64,000 bases of DNA from Photobacterium carnosum (GCF_002849605.1 NZ_NPIB01000021.1:16608-80607), one strand, 5' to 3'. Positions 45,464-54,743 are shown, numbered from the stretch's first letter. Notes: generated by a model not told the origin, from the sequence alone. Made by a program: numbers and translations.

Positions 45464-45797
45464 GGGTAATTCCTTAGATTAGATATTGGGTTTATTACAG
45501 ACGCAAAAAAGCCGACTTAAAGCCAGATAGTTTGAGAAGTGAATTTTTAGATAGATTGTGCTTTAGAGATAAAGCAATTGGATTGGGTGTATTGGTAGAT
45601 TAACGGGCTTTCTCCGTATACGCATTGCTAAAGAACCTAGATGATAACGATTAAGTTTGTAAACTACAATATCGAGCCACATAAATATTTTTGCCATTTC
45701 TGTCACTATGCTTTGTTGTTTTACATACTAAAAAGAGCAATCTCAGTATTCCTAATAAAATACAGTCACAAACAATTAAGTTATAACGATTGGGATT
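45464..45797. other. Divergent regulatory region before topB
   Basis: 334 bp between the small leftward gene and topoisomerase III. It holds the long leader of the former, an operator copy (45653-45673) and presumably the topB promoter; I see no further gene. Confidence 0.5.
45653..45673. promoter_or_regulatory. Recurrent plasmid operator, copy 8
   Basis: On the minus strand GATATTG-TAGTTTA-CAAACTT, in the divergent region between the 45463 gene and topB. Confidence 0.5.
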
Positions 45798-48065
45798 ATG
45801 ACAACTCTATATATTGCTGAAAAACCTGAATTAGCAAAAGCTATTGTAGCTGGTATAAGTACATCATCGACTAGTAGAAATGGATACATCGAGTGTAATG
45901 ACGGAACGTTAGTTACTTGGTGTTACGGGCACTTATTTGAGTTTGTAGCCCCAGAAAAAATTAACCCTGAATACTCAAAATGGACACTAAACTCGTTACC
46001 TATGAGTCTAATGCCAGTACCAATTCAGCCATCTAAAAGTGGATCACAACAAGCAAATATAATTAAAGGCTTATTAAAAAAATCAAGCTATGTCATTAAT
46101 GCTGGTGATAGCGATGCTGCTGGGCAAAGATTGGTAGATGAAGTGTTGGAATATAACAATTATAAAGGCCGCACAGGTCGTATACTTGTAAGTGATCTTA
46201 GCCCAACGGCTGTTCGCAAAGCCGTTACTAAAATCAGACCAAATAGCAAATTTCAAGATTTATCAATGTCTGAGCTAGGACGGTCTATTTTTGATTATAT
46301 CTATGGTATGAATTTAAGCCGTGTTTGTACTCTCGTAGCTCAGGATCTTGGTTATGATGGTATTTTGTCTATTGGGCGAGTACAAACAGCAATTCTAGGG
46401 TTGGTTGTTAAACGTTACCGCGCCAATAAAAAGCACGTAAAAACCCCATTTTATGATGTTTTTGCTATTTTTAATGTCAACGGTCAAGAGTACCGCTTCA
46501 AACTAGCCCCAAGTAAAGACTTGATAGATAAATTCCCAGATAATTTCGATGATAAGAACCGCATTATTGATCAGCAGTTTGCTAACCAAATTGGCAATTT
46601 TATTAATAGCCAAGGTACAGGGAAAATTACTTCTACCGATCATAAAATCTCAAAGATTCAGCCACCACTACCGTTTAGCCTAAGCTCATTACAACGCGAG
46701 GCAAGCCGTGTGTACGGTATTGCTATTGATAAAACATTAGAGTTAACACAGAACTTACGCGAAAAGCACCACCTAATCACTTATAACCGTACAGATTGTT
46801 CTTACTTACCTACAGAACACCACCAATTAGCTCCTACGCTTTTGGCTACGATCAATAAGCTTGTACCATCTTTACAGCCGGTAATCCCCTACACAGACCC
46901 AAGCATTAAGGGTAAGGCATTTAATGACAAGAAGATTGAAGCCCACCATGCTATTGAGCCAACTGAAAGCAACAAAGCAAACATCAGTGATTTAACAGAA
47001 GACGAACGTAAAATTTACGAGTTGATTTGTCGTAAGTACACCGCCCTATTCTTACCGCCAGCAGAAAACGCAGTATCTAAAGTGGAATTGGCCATTGGTA
47101 ATTTCTTATTTAAGGCATCGCGCACACAAGAAATAAAAAAAGGATGGAAAGTCATTTTCAATAAAGATGGTGATATTACTAATGAAGATGATGATGCCGA
47201 CGAAGATGCTGATAACGACAATGGTACAGGTGATCTAACAAAGCTTATCCAAGGCCAAATAGTCAATATTGATTCAACAGCACTAAAACAAGGTTTAACT
47301 TCACCGCCAGCGTTATACACGATGGACACACTTCTACAGGATATGAATAACGCTGGTAAGTATGTAGAAGATGCTCGACTACGTGAGATCTTGTTAGAAC
47401 GAGATAAAGATAGTGCCCAGAATGGCGGTATAGGAACGCCAGCAACGCAAGCAGGTATCATTGCTAACCTCTATTCACGAAACTTCATCAAGAACGACAA
47501 AAAGAATGTTGTACCTAGTGTGATAGGTGAAGAATTGCATGATGCACTACCTAGCTTTGCTGTAAAAGTAGACCTTACTGCTTACTGGCAAGAACAAATG
47601 CTTATGCTTTCAAAAGGGACTTTCAGCATTGAGCAGTTCCAAGATCGTGTAGATAAGTTTGTAAATAGTGCTGTTTACAATATTAAAGAAAACGGGCTTA
47701 ACATCAAATCAATTAATCGCGTTCACTACTCTTGCCCACAATGCCAGAGCAAGTTGCGCTTCATGTCTAAACATAAGTTTTGGTCATGCAGTAACTATCC
47801 AGATTGCACATCTTCATTTCCTGATATTGCTGGACGACCTGATCTCAATGCCAAGCCAAAAGCTAAGGCTGAGAATACAGAACACAATTGCCCTAAATGT
47901 AATAAACACAAATTGGGAAAGCGAAAGAGTGATAAAGGATTTGTGTGGTATGGGTGCACCGATTATCCAAAGTGCAAAGCCTCATTTACTTTAGATAATG
48001 GTGAATTTAAGCCACTTGAATTTAAAAAGTCTTCTCCGAAAAAACGTGCAACAAAGAAAAAATAA
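45798..48065 (+). CDS. topB: DNA topoisomerase III
   Basis: 755-residue type IA topoisomerase. The Toprim domain starts at MTTLYIAEKPELAKAI and continues to INAGDSDAAGQRLVDE, where the DxD-type acidic pair is DSD. The nucleophile is Y329 in LITYNRTDCSYLP. IGRVQTAILGLVV is the conserved segment after the first half. The C-terminus has two topoisomerase zinc fingers (CPQCQ...CSNYPDC and CPKCN...CTDYPKC) and a basic tail. It decatenates or resolves plasmid intermediates, and TopB homologues are usual in MOBH elements. A D/E-rich insertion (about residues 455-480) is a local oddity. A hairpin follows the gene. Confidence 0.92.
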   Translation: MTTLYIAEKPELAKAIVAGISTSSTSRNGYIECNDGTLVTWCYGHLFEFVAPEKINPEYSKWTLNSLPMSLMPVPIQPSKSGSQQANIIKGLLKKSSYVINAGDSDAAGQRLVDEVLEYNNYKGRTGRILVSDLSPTAVRKAVTKIRPNSKFQDLSMSELGRSIFDYIYGMNLSRVCTLVAQDLGYDGILSIGRVQTAILGLVVKRYRANKKHVKTPFYDVFAIFNVNGQEYRFKLAPSKDLIDKFPDNFDDKNRIIDQQFANQIGNFINSQGTGKITSTDHKISKIQPPLPFSLSSLQREASRVYGIAIDKTLELTQNLREKHHLITYNRTDCSYLPTEHHQLAPTLLATINKLVPSLQPVIPYTDPSIKGKAFNDKKIEAHHAIEPTESNKANISDLTEDERKIYELICRKYTALFLPPAENAVSKVELAIGNFLFKASRTQEIKKGWKVIFNKDGDITNEDDDADEDADNDNGTGDLTKLIQGQIVNIDSTALKQGLTSPPALYTMDTLLQDMNNAGKYVEDARLREILLERDKDSAQNGGIGTPATQAGIIANLYSRNFIKNDKKNVVPSVIGEELHDALPSFAVKVDLTAYWQEQMLMLSKGTFSIEQFQDRVDKFVNSAVYNIKENGLNIKSINRVHYSCPQCQSKLRFMSKHKFWSCSNYPDCTSSFPDIAGRPDLNAKPKAKAENTEHNCPKCNKHKLGKRKSDKGFVWYGCTDYPKCKASFTLDNGEFKPLEFKKSSPKKRATKKK

Positions 48066-48077
48066 ATGTTTAAATGC

Positions 48078-48109
48078 TTGCTGGTATAGGTATTCCACTA
48101 TGCCAGCAA
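48078..48109. terminator. Hairpin after topB
   Basis: Imperfect stem TTGCTGGTATAG / CTATGCCAGCAA, 12 bp after the stop; no clear T-run. The gap to the next gene (48110-48333) shows nothing else. Confidence 0.5.
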
Positions 48110-48333
48110 CACTCAGACGTTAAGTGGTAAAATATGGAACGTAAAAACAAAACCATCATTCAATGGGTATATCAAAAAAGATTGTTTGGTCATTTATATT
48201 AATTGGCACTGAATCGTTACCAGTTTGTATGATTAATTGTGATTTTTTGACTTGTAAATTTTCTTTGTGAAAATAGAACTAGAAGTCAGCCATACAAATT
48301 TTATTTTTATAAATCACTTATTAAATTATTTTT

Positions 48334-48906
48334 TCAATGATATTTAAAGTGTTTTGATTTAATTTTGAATTTAACCATCATTGGATTAGGATTTTCATCA
48401 AATTTATTAAAAATACGATTCGAGCGAAAAATATTCGATAACCAATCTGATTTTATAGGAATAAAATTACTAATTTCAACTTCAAAAATACGATTAAAGT
48501 CCTTAACTATTGTCTCTAGTTCCAAATGAGTAAGGTACTTATCTTTTATTAACAAAGAACTACAAATAGAAAACTCACCAAGTAATCTATCTTTCTTACT
48601 CATATCCGCATCAAATATTACATCTGAGATACAATGACTTAGTTGCTGGTACATATTTAACTGATTGCACTCATTATTATCTAAGCGTATCGAAATTAAT
48701 TTACCTACTTTATTAATGGAAATGTTTTCATCAACAATCGGCAGAAAATCCATATCATACTTTTTCAATAATTTTTCAGCAAAGTCACGATTTGAAACTT
48801 GCGTTTGATATGGATGATTATCGTCAATTTTAATTATTAACTTATCTTTCATTAATAAATCTAAACAGTTAATAAAATGTTCCAATTCTTCTTTTAGTTC
48901 TTTCAT
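48334..48906 (-). CDS. Hypothetical protein
   Basis: Unrecognised 190-residue AT-rich gene product. Two helical parts (MKELKEELEHFINCLDLLMKD broken after 20) surround strand segments; a lysine-rich C-terminus ends FKIKSKHFKYH. ATG 48906 is preceded by a poor ribosome site. No operator copy or shared leader, so it may be a later insertion. Confidence 0.45.
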   Translation of the reverse strand: MKELKEELEHFINCLDLLMKDKLIIKIDDNHPYQTQVSNRDFAEKLLKKYDMDFLPIVDENISINKVGKLISIRLDNNECNQLNMYQQLSHCISDVIFDADMSKKDRLLGEFSICSSLLIKDKYLTHLELETIVKDFNRIFEVEISNFIPIKSDWLSNIFRSNRIFNKFDENPNPMMVKFKIKSKHFKYH

Positions 48907-48945
48907 GCTAAATCGCTAGTGTTGTTAGTAGTTGATTCTATAAAA

Positions 48946-48975
48946 AAACGGGAAGCTAAAATTAGCTTCCCGTTT
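48946..48975 (-). terminator. Terminator of DndC-like gene
   Basis: Perfect 14-bp stem AAACGGGAAGCTAA / TTAGCTTCCCGTTT with U-run on the minus strand. Confidence 0.85.
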
Positions 48976-49004
48976 AATTTACTTTATTTTATTTTTGTTT
49001 TCTA

Positions 49005-50969
49005 TTAAAAAATCAAAGACAACTGTTCATCTAAACTTTCTAACTGCGCTTCAAAAGAATCATCTATATATTCATCTTGATCAACATTATTAAGCTCGAA
49101 GTCTCCAATTACCATTTCATTTTTTAATGCCTTGTGTTCTCTATCACTAATACTATGATCCATCGCGTACCCTGTTAAATCGTCAGTCGCTACATGCGCC
49201 TTAAAATCATTCCAGTGTTGCGACAACTGCATCATCGTATTAAAGGCTATTGGTTGCGTTCCTGATAACTGAACAAGACCATTGGTTATGTAATAGAACA
49301 CACTTTCACTACTATCGTACTGCTTACAAGTTTCACTCAATTCTGAACAAAACATTTCTACAAATATAGCAGCATCTAGTTCTGGTACTTCCATCACTTT
49401 AGATTTTGTAAACGGCACAATTTCTTTTTTATGACCTGTGAACAGATCTTTAATTGTTGGAATTTCAACACCTGCATTACGCGCCATTTCAATTAGTTCA
49501 GGATCAGATAATCCATCACGATTATGACGTTTTTCTTTTTTACTAATATCTTGTGAAGCAGGTAGTTTAATCCAGCGTTTTGCAGGAATTGACAACTTTG
49601 GTGCAGTTACTACTTCCCCAATCTCATAACGCTTACCGCAGTTATGGATTTCATGGTACTCCAGTAAAGCAGCAAATGCGTGAGGTGAAGCACTATATAA
49701 CCCCCACGCTAGATCAATTTCTATTAGTTGTTGATAGTTAACCAACTCAAAACGGACAATGCCAGAGTTGAATTGATTTGCCCATTCACGCTCTTGAGCA
49801 TCCAACGTTAACATGTAACGCAAAAGCTCTAAACGTGTTTCAAAACTAAAATAGACAGGCTGTAGAGGGTAAAAACCAGTTTCAATATCGAACGAACGTC
49901 CTAGCCAGTCTCTACGATCCATATCCCAACGAATTGCGTACATAAAGTCACGCAATTTGTTAACGCCGGCAAGATAACTAAAACGTTCAGAATCGCTCTC
50001 TATCATCGCTGTTAATGATTTATCTTTATCACCGCTAACCAGACAATACATGCATCCAAATCGTGCGCCACAGGCGGCAGATTGCCCCTTGTCGCCCACG
50101 TTTAATGCACATTCGCCAGAATTAGCACTTCGGTAAATATCAATCGTTTCATCGAATGATGGTGCGAATGAATGATAAAGCGCATTCTCGCTAGAAGAAT
50201 CACAATATGTAAGCAACGCCCAAACATCATCAACCTCCCAATCGCAGATCGGCAATATTAGTAAGTCACCGTCTTCACCTGTAAGCACAGTGTTAGCAAC
50301 ATCACCGCGCTCTATCATTTTCTGTTTACGTTCTTCACTTTCATTCATGCGCGTACCAACGACTGAAACTAATTCACCAGTCAGTTTTGCCAACGCTTTT
50401 TTAGCTTTTTTGATCGGTTTTACTTTTAGATCAACTGAGCAATCACGAGTCATTCCAGGGTATCTCGGCATTTTGCCTCGCCCTAATGTCACGTAATGCC
50501 AGTGGGATGTTGTATCTGGGTGAACCTCAATAAACGTAACATCTAAATCATGCGTGTTTATAAAAACTTCAAGATTTTGCTGCATAATGTTGAAGTAGTC
50601 ATCCAAGGCTGGATTTTCGATAGTCGTATTAGAATTAATAACATAGCAAGATGGCATGTACCCATATTTACGCTTAAAACGTTTAATGGCCTCAAGCGAA
50701 AGTACAAGGCAGCAGTTACTATCTTTGCCAAAACTTACACTTATCGCCAATCCTTTTCCAGTTTCAAGCACTGCCACCAGCTTATTAATTGAAAGCTCAG
50801 ATAGCTCACGTACTTCATCACGCATAGATGGACGATCATTAGTGATTGTCACGTTCAATTCAGTAATTTTTGACCAAGCATTGTTACGAACTGCATAAGG
50901 AAGATTCAAATTATTAATAATATTTACAAGCTGAATATGCTCATTATGTTCTGAGTTAGTGATCCACAT
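49005..50969 (-). CDS. DndC-like PP-loop ATP pyrophosphatase (PAPS-reductase superfamily)
   Basis: 654-residue enzyme with the PP-loop SFGKDS (79-84), a GTRMNESEERKQK segment matching the GxRxxES motif, and cysteines in GECALN and ACGARFGCMYC that can hold an iron-sulfur cluster. This set is typical of DndC, the DNA phosphorothioation sulfurtransferase, more than of sulfate-assimilation CysH. No dndB, dndD or dndE lies nearby, so it is an orphan. Similar genes are often labelled PAPS reductase on large Vibrionaceae plasmids. The C-terminal ~250 residues are extra. Start set by TAGGAATTATCTAATG. Substrate unknown: nucleic acid thiolation is the leading guess. Confidence 0.78.
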   Translation of the reverse strand: MWITNSEHNEHIQLVNIINNLNLPYAVRNNAWSKITELNVTITNDRPSMRDEVRELSELSINKLVAVLETGKGLAISVSFGKDSNCCLVLSLEAIKRFKRKYGYMPSCYVINSNTTIENPALDDYFNIMQQNLEVFINTHDLDVTFIEVHPDTTSHWHYVTLGRGKMPRYPGMTRDCSVDLKVKPIKKAKKALAKLTGELVSVVGTRMNESEERKQKMIERGDVANTVLTGEDGDLLILPICDWEVDDVWALLTYCDSSSENALYHSFAPSFDETIDIYRSANSGECALNVGDKGQSAACGARFGCMYCLVSGDKDKSLTAMIESDSERFSYLAGVNKLRDFMYAIRWDMDRRDWLGRSFDIETGFYPLQPVYFSFETRLELLRYMLTLDAQEREWANQFNSGIVRFELVNYQQLIEIDLAWGLYSASPHAFAALLEYHEIHNCGKRYEIGEVVTAPKLSIPAKRWIKLPASQDISKKEKRHNRDGLSDPELIEMARNAGVEIPTIKDLFTGHKKEIVPFTKSKVMEVPELDAAIFVEMFCSELSETCKQYDSSESVFYYITNGLVQLSGTQPIAFNTMMQLSQHWNDFKAHVATDDLTGYAMDHSISDREHKALKNEMVIGDFELNNVDQDEYIDDSFEAQLESLDEQLSLIF

Positions 50970-50991
50970 TAGATAATTCCTAGATAAGAAA

Positions 50992-51017
50992 AAGCCTCGT
51001 CATTTCTGACGAGGCTT
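50992..51017 (-). terminator. Terminator of the 51084 gene
   Basis: Minus-strand stem AAGCCTCGTCA / TGACGAGGCTT with a GAAA loop and U-run; duplicate of 9877-9902. Confidence 0.75.
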
Positions 51018-51083
51018 AGTTAGATTGATAGTTTAGGGTATTAGATATTAATTGGAAAAATGCTTTGATAGGCGTTGTGTTTA

Positions 51084-51371
51084 TTAATGTAACTTTTTCA
51101 TGTTAACTGCAGTTATTGACGCTGTATGAGTACCAATAACTATCTGATATTTAGTGTAATTAGCCTTAAATGCATTAGAGCTAATAATGCAGTTAACCGT
51201 GTTTTTTGTTGCGTTTTGAATAACGCGCCCAAAGGATACAAAACCATTGCTAAATGCTAATTCAGCTTCTTCACCTCGAACAGTTACAACAACATTATCA
51301 TCGTAATTAGATTGATTTATTGCACGTTCTATATTGGCACAATCAAATTCAATACTTGCTAATAGGTTCAT
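51084..51371 (-). CDS. Small hypothetical protein
   Basis: Unrecognised 95-residue strand-rich protein (NVVVTVRGEEAELAFSNGFVSFG; YQIVIGTHTASITAV). Start follows CTGGAAAACTT. Third gene of a probable leftward operon 52243-51084, 27 bp after the previous stop. Confidence 0.5.
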   Translation of the reverse strand: MNLLASIEFDCANIERAINQSNYDDNVVVTVRGEEAELAFSNGFVSFGRVIQNATKNTVNCIISSNAFKANYTKYQIVIGTHTASITAVNMKKLH

Positions 51372-51398
51372 AAGTTTTCCAGATAGGGTTTAGATTGA

Positions 51399-51824
51399 TT
51401 ACAAGTTAATGTTTACATTTTTAAATGGTATTAACGTAAGCGTGGTCGGATCATTAATTGTTGCAACAACAGCATAATCAATTCCACGGCTCTTTTTTGA
51501 ACCATGAAAAGTAAAAACCATACCGGTTTGGTCTGCCATTGTTGTATCTAGGATATTAGTGTTGATGGATGGGTGTTTCTTGCATAGCTTAATAAAATTT
51601 ATGGCAAACGTAGCGTACTTATATCTTACTTTTGCAGTTTGTAATTTTAAGCTACCTTTCAAATCACCAGTTAACTTAGAGTAAGTTAAGTAACATTTCA
51701 CACTGGCATTTAATTTCTCAGCAGCGCGATTAGCAGCTAAAGAACAAAGGTTTAGTAGTTCATCTACTTGCTTTTTGTTAATAGCTTCATCACTTTTTAG
51801 TTTCGTCAGGTTAGAGATATTCAT
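51399..51824 (-). CDS. Hypothetical protein
   Basis: Unrecognised 141-residue protein; helical first half (KQVDELLNLCSLAANRAAEKL), strand-rich second half ending LTLIPFKNVNINL. Its start overlaps the previous stop (TAATG), so translation is coupled. A sequence like the plasmid operator inside the gene (near 51630) is probably chance. Confidence 0.5.
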   Translation of the reverse strand: MNISNLTKLKSDEAINKKQVDELLNLCSLAANRAAEKLNASVKCYLTYSKLTGDLKGSLKLQTAKVRYKYATFAINFIKLCKKHPSINTNILDTTMADQTGMVFTFHGSKKSRGIDYAVVATINDPTTLTLIPFKNVNINL

Positions 51825-52243
51825 TAGTATTTTTTCACCAAAAAACCATTTTTAACTGCATCACTATATGTACCAGTGAATAACGCATCATCTTCTCTTA
51901 TAAAGAGTAAATTACGACCCAACTCCCCTATCAGGGTGTATGTCATTTTTACTTTTTTATAGGAAATTTCGTTCGTTGCGTTAATAACGTCATATTGACG
52001 AAAAGTGTCCGATGGTTCTAAGTAAACGGGAGAGCATGGTTTACCAAAAAAGCTATAAGCCATAAGGAAATCAATTTCGTATTCGTCTTCAATACATAAT
52101 AAGAAATTTTGCCCTGACACTGAGGTAAAAATATTGGGTATCGCCTCACAATTAATTATGGGTAATACTTTCTTCAACTCAACCATATATGCGTCATGCA
52201 GGGCTGTCGCTCGTTCAGAGCAAGCGTACTCTTTAAATGCCAT
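51824..52243 (-). CDS. Hypothetical protein
   Basis: Unrecognised 139-residue protein, first of three coupled genes. Contains NFLLCIEDEYEIDFLMAYSFFG, mixed strand and helix. ATG 52243 follows AAAGGTCGTAAA. It lies just downstream of bet. Confidence 0.5.
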   Translation of the reverse strand: MAFKEYACSERATALHDAYMVELKKVLPIINCEAIPNIFTSVSGQNFLLCIEDEYEIDFLMAYSFFGKPCSPVYLEPSDTFRQYDVINATNEISYKKVKMTYTLIGELGRNLLFIREDDALFTGTYSDAVKNGFLVKKY

Positions 52244-52309
52244 TTTACGACCTTTAGATGTGATTAAAGCCCTCGAAAGGGCTTCAATTTATTGGGTAGT
52301 TAGATTTGA

Positions 52310-53707
52310 TTAGTAACCAAGATCTTTAAGTTGTTGTTGAACATATGCCTGTTCTAAGTTGCTATCTAGTAGCTCCATTAACTGGATAAGCTCTGATGGT
52401 TCACCACAATTTTCAACATTACGAACTGCATTATTAATTAATTGCAGAATGTCAGAAGAAATAAGAGTGAAATCATATTCAACTTCATTTTCAGCAGTCT
52501 CAACAACTTTTGTTTTTGTTGGCTCTACTGTAACTTCGCTTGGTTTTTGATTCTCAGAAATAAACTCATTAATAAAACGTTTTGCTTTAATTAAACGAGC
52601 TTCATTAAAGTCAGTGAACGAAATGTTCATACCAGCTAACCACTTACGAAATGCATTATCAGCTTCGTCAGTAATATCACCGGTATTTTTCTTCGTTTCA
52701 GCGATGAAAGTCTTGTATTGATCTTCAAAGGAAATAGTAAATTCTTCCCATTCACCCTCTACTTCAATTGAGTTATCTTCTGCGTCTGCTTTAGTCTTAG
52801 CTTCTGTGTCTGCTTTAGTCTTAGCTTCTGCGTCTGCTTTAGCCTTGGCTTCTGCGTCTGCTTTAGTCTTAGCTTCTGCGTCTGCTTTAGTCTTAGCTTC
52901 TGCGTCTGCTTTAGCCTTGGCTTCTGCGTCTGCTTTAGTCTTAGCTTCTGCGTCTGCTTTAGCCTTGGCTTCTGCGTCTGCTTTAGTCTTAACTTCTGCG
53001 TCTGCTTTAGCCTTGGCTTCTTCATCTAAATTTTGTTCATTTTTTTCAGTGTCTTGTTCTTCATCATCAAACACTACAGATACCGGAGTATCAATTGTTT
53101 TAGATGAATATTCCGGCATATCTTCATTCTCACCAAAATCGACATTAATGCCGTAACGAGTAGCTTGAGAGATAGCACGGCCAGCAAGAATACGAGTTGG
53201 GCGTTTATCCCAAGCAGGTGTATTTTCTACTTCTTCATAGTAATAAACACGAATCCCCTCGAAAACACGACCATCTTTAAATTCAATATCAGCACGAACC
53301 CAATCAGGGATCATGTGACCTTCAATCATCTTAGATGGTACTTTTTCATCTGAATAAACAGTTTTATAATTTTTAAAATCTGAGTGGTTTTGAAGAACAA
53401 ACAACCAACCATTGATCGTTAGATCGTAACTAATAACACCTTGACGCTCAATTGCGTACAAATGACCCATTAGGGGATCAATACCATATTGCTTACAGCG
53501 AGTAATAAGGCGAACAATTTGTGGTGTAGTTACAGGTAAAGCACTTACCCCATCGGCAAGACGACGACTATTGATGTTGCCAAAAACAGCATCCATCAAC
53601 GCGCCATAATAAGCATTAGTAGCGATATTAAGTTTGTCTGCGAATGGATTAAGCATAACTTCTAAGGTTGGGTTAGCAGTTTGAGTATTAGTTTTTTGAT
53701 TAGACAT
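52310..53707 (-). CDS. bet: Bet/RecT-type single-strand annealing protein with repeat linker
   Basis: 465-residue relative of lambda Beta. The annealing domain (about residues 50-215) shows [35 protein letters not shown] and the [16 protein letters not shown] block that corresponds to the family's terminal helix. Then comes an acidic linker and ten imperfect 8-residue repeats (AKTKADAE / AKAKADAE), followed by a separate C-terminal region of ~130 residues. It anneals strands produced by the exonuclease at 17.7-18.8 kb. The two genes, usually adjacent, are 34 kb apart here. Leader CTGGAATATCTAATG; two operator copies upstream. Confidence 0.85.
   Translation of the reverse strand: MSNQKTNTQTANPTLEVMLNPFADKLNIATNAYYGALMDAVFGNINSRRLADGVSALPVTTPQIVRLITRCKQYGIDPLMGHLYAIERQGVISYDLTINGWLFVLQNHSDFKNYKTVYSDEKVPSKMIEGHMIPDWVRADIEFKDGRVFEGIRVYYYEEVENTPAWDKRPTRILAGRAISQATRYGINVDFGENEDMPEYSSKTIDTPVSVVFDDEEQDTEKNEQNLDEEAKAKADAEVKTKADAEAKAKADAEAKTKADAEAKAKADAEAKTKADAEAKTKADAEAKAKADAEAKTKADTEAKTKADAEDNSIEVEGEWEEFTISFEDQYKTFIAETKKNTGDITDEADNAFRKWLAGMNISFTDFNEARLIKAKRFINEFISENQKPSEVTVEPTKTKVVETAENEVEYDFTLISSDILQLINNAVRNVENCGEPSELIQLMELLDSNLEQAYVQQQLKDLGY
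52779..53020. repeat. Tandem 24-bp repeat inside bet
   Basis: About ten imperfect 24-bp units alternating between two versions (encoding AKTKADAE and AKAKADAE). The unit length keeps the frame, so copy number can change without loss of the protein. Confidence 0.85.
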
Positions 53708-53747
53708 TAGATATTCCAGATAAATAGATAGTAAAATAGTTTATCTT

Positions 53748-53768
53748 AATTTTGGAAATTACAAAATT
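53748..53768. promoter_or_regulatory. Recurrent plasmid operator, copy 9
   Basis: AATTTTG-GAAATTA-CAAAATT, 41 bp upstream of the bet start; strongly symmetrical. Confidence 0.6.
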
Positions 53769-53787
53769 AAGATGTTGGGTTTGATTA

Positions 53788-53808
53788 GATATTGATACTT
53801 ACAAAAAC
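53788..53808. promoter_or_regulatory. Recurrent plasmid operator, copy 10
   Basis: GATATTG-ATACTTA-CAAAAAC, spaced 40 bp from copy 9 (start to start), so bet may bind two regulator dimers in tandem. Confidence 0.5.
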
Positions 53809-53828
53809 TATTGTGAAGCAGTGTTGAG

Positions 53829-53969
53829 TTAGAGATAACCCATGTACTTGAACATAATATAAGTCACAGACGCACAAGATGTTCCAAGTAACCCTGTTAA
53901 AGCAAAGATGTCACTTGTAAAAGAGACTAATGATTTAATCTCACGCTTGTTTTGAATAGATAGGATCAT
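53829..53969 (-). CDS. 46-residue membrane peptide
   Basis: Short frame opening MILSIQNKREIKSL with one hydrophobic segment (DIFALTGLLGTSCASVTYIM) and ending FKYMGYL. ATG 53969 is preceded by AGAG at a good distance and by TTATCTAATAACCC, similar to the shared leader. It lies between the 54029 membrane protein and bet, in the same direction. Function unknown. Confidence 0.5.
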   Translation of the reverse strand: MILSIQNKREIKSLVSFTSDIFALTGLLGTSCASVTYIMFKYMGYL

Positions 53970-54028
53970 GTTTAACTCTGATAGGGTTATTAGATAAGTG
54001 GTAGATAAATAGATATTTTGACGGAGAA

Positions 54029-54475
54029 TTAACCAAAGTCACCAGAAGCAAACTTAGTTGCTTTCGGTAATTCTTGATCGGTTTCTTGTTGGGTAGTTTG
54101 AGTTGTGGTTTTTCCTTTAGCTAAGGTTTTTACTTGTTCAGAACCAATATTGCTATTCGCTTTTGTTTCAAATTCAGCATCACAAGTATTTGTGTCACAA
54201 GTTTGAACATCAAAGGTCTTTGGTAGATATTTATTAACAATACGCTTAATAAAAGCAAAGATTGCTAACAGATCATCACGCAACGCATAAGGAAGTTGAA
54301 TTATCATTTTTGGAGAAAAATGACGCTCAAATTTCACTGTCATCTTTTTCGCGTCAAAATCAACGGGAACTGAAACAGTTAATTTATTCCAAATGTATCG
54401 ACCAGCTAGGAAAACAGCAGCTATTGGTAGAATGAAAAGTATAAAGAACGTAACTAGAGTGATAGTAGATTGCAT
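54029..54475 (-). CDS. Membrane-anchored hypothetical protein
   Basis: 148-residue protein with one N-terminal membrane segment (LVTFFILFILPIAAVFLAG), a middle domain (FERHFSPKMIIQLPYALRDD) and a T/Q/K-rich disordered tail. Probably inner-membrane with a cytoplasmic tail. Its promoter gives a leader of more than 200 nt. Adjacent to the conjugation cluster, so a transfer role is possible, but no family was recognised. Confidence 0.55.
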   Translation of the reverse strand: MQSTITLVTFFILFILPIAAVFLAGRYIWNKLTVSVPVDFDAKKMTVKFERHFSPKMIIQLPYALRDDLLAIFAFIKRIVNKYLPKTFDVQTCDTNTCDAEFETKANSNIGSEQVKTLAKGKTTTQTTQQETDQELPKATKFASGDFG

Positions 54476-54713
54476 ATTATATTACCTTGGATAGATGGGA
54501 GTATTGGATTACGGAGCTTTCACCGGAAGATGCTTTTATAAACATGAGTACGTTATGAGGTAATGGCATAGCGCGTTCATGTGTACAAACAGTAGATGCA
54601 AGGTTATATGATTATAACGATGATGGTTAAATCTTAGAGAGTCATTCAGGACGAGTAAACGTAGATAAGCATTTAAGCCTTAGAACTTGGCAAGAGATTT
54701 ACCGAGTTCCACA

Positions 54714-54743
54714 ATGATATTTTCCAACGTATATGTTGTCAAC
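54714..54743 (-). promoter_or_regulatory. Promoter of the 54475 gene
   Basis: Minus strand TTGACA (54738-54743), 18 bp, TATCAT (54714-54719). The operator copy at 54750-54770 ends 6 bp upstream of the -35 box. Confidence 0.6.

Noticed and set aside
49005..50969. Sulfate-assimilation PAPS reductase
   Set aside because: The SFGKDS loop is shared, but size, the GxRxxES motif and the cysteine pattern fit DndC-like enzymes better, and no cys genes are near.
51630..51652. Operator-like TTTTGCAGTTTGTAATTTT
   Set aside because: Inside a coding gene, with a poor right arm.
52779..53020. CRISPR-like array
   Set aside because: The 24-bp units are contiguous, in frame with bet and without spacers; it is a coding tandem repeat.
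52806..53156. Plus-strand protein rich in S, A, L and V opposite bet
   Set aside because: It is the mirror reading of the repeat region, with no ribosome site.
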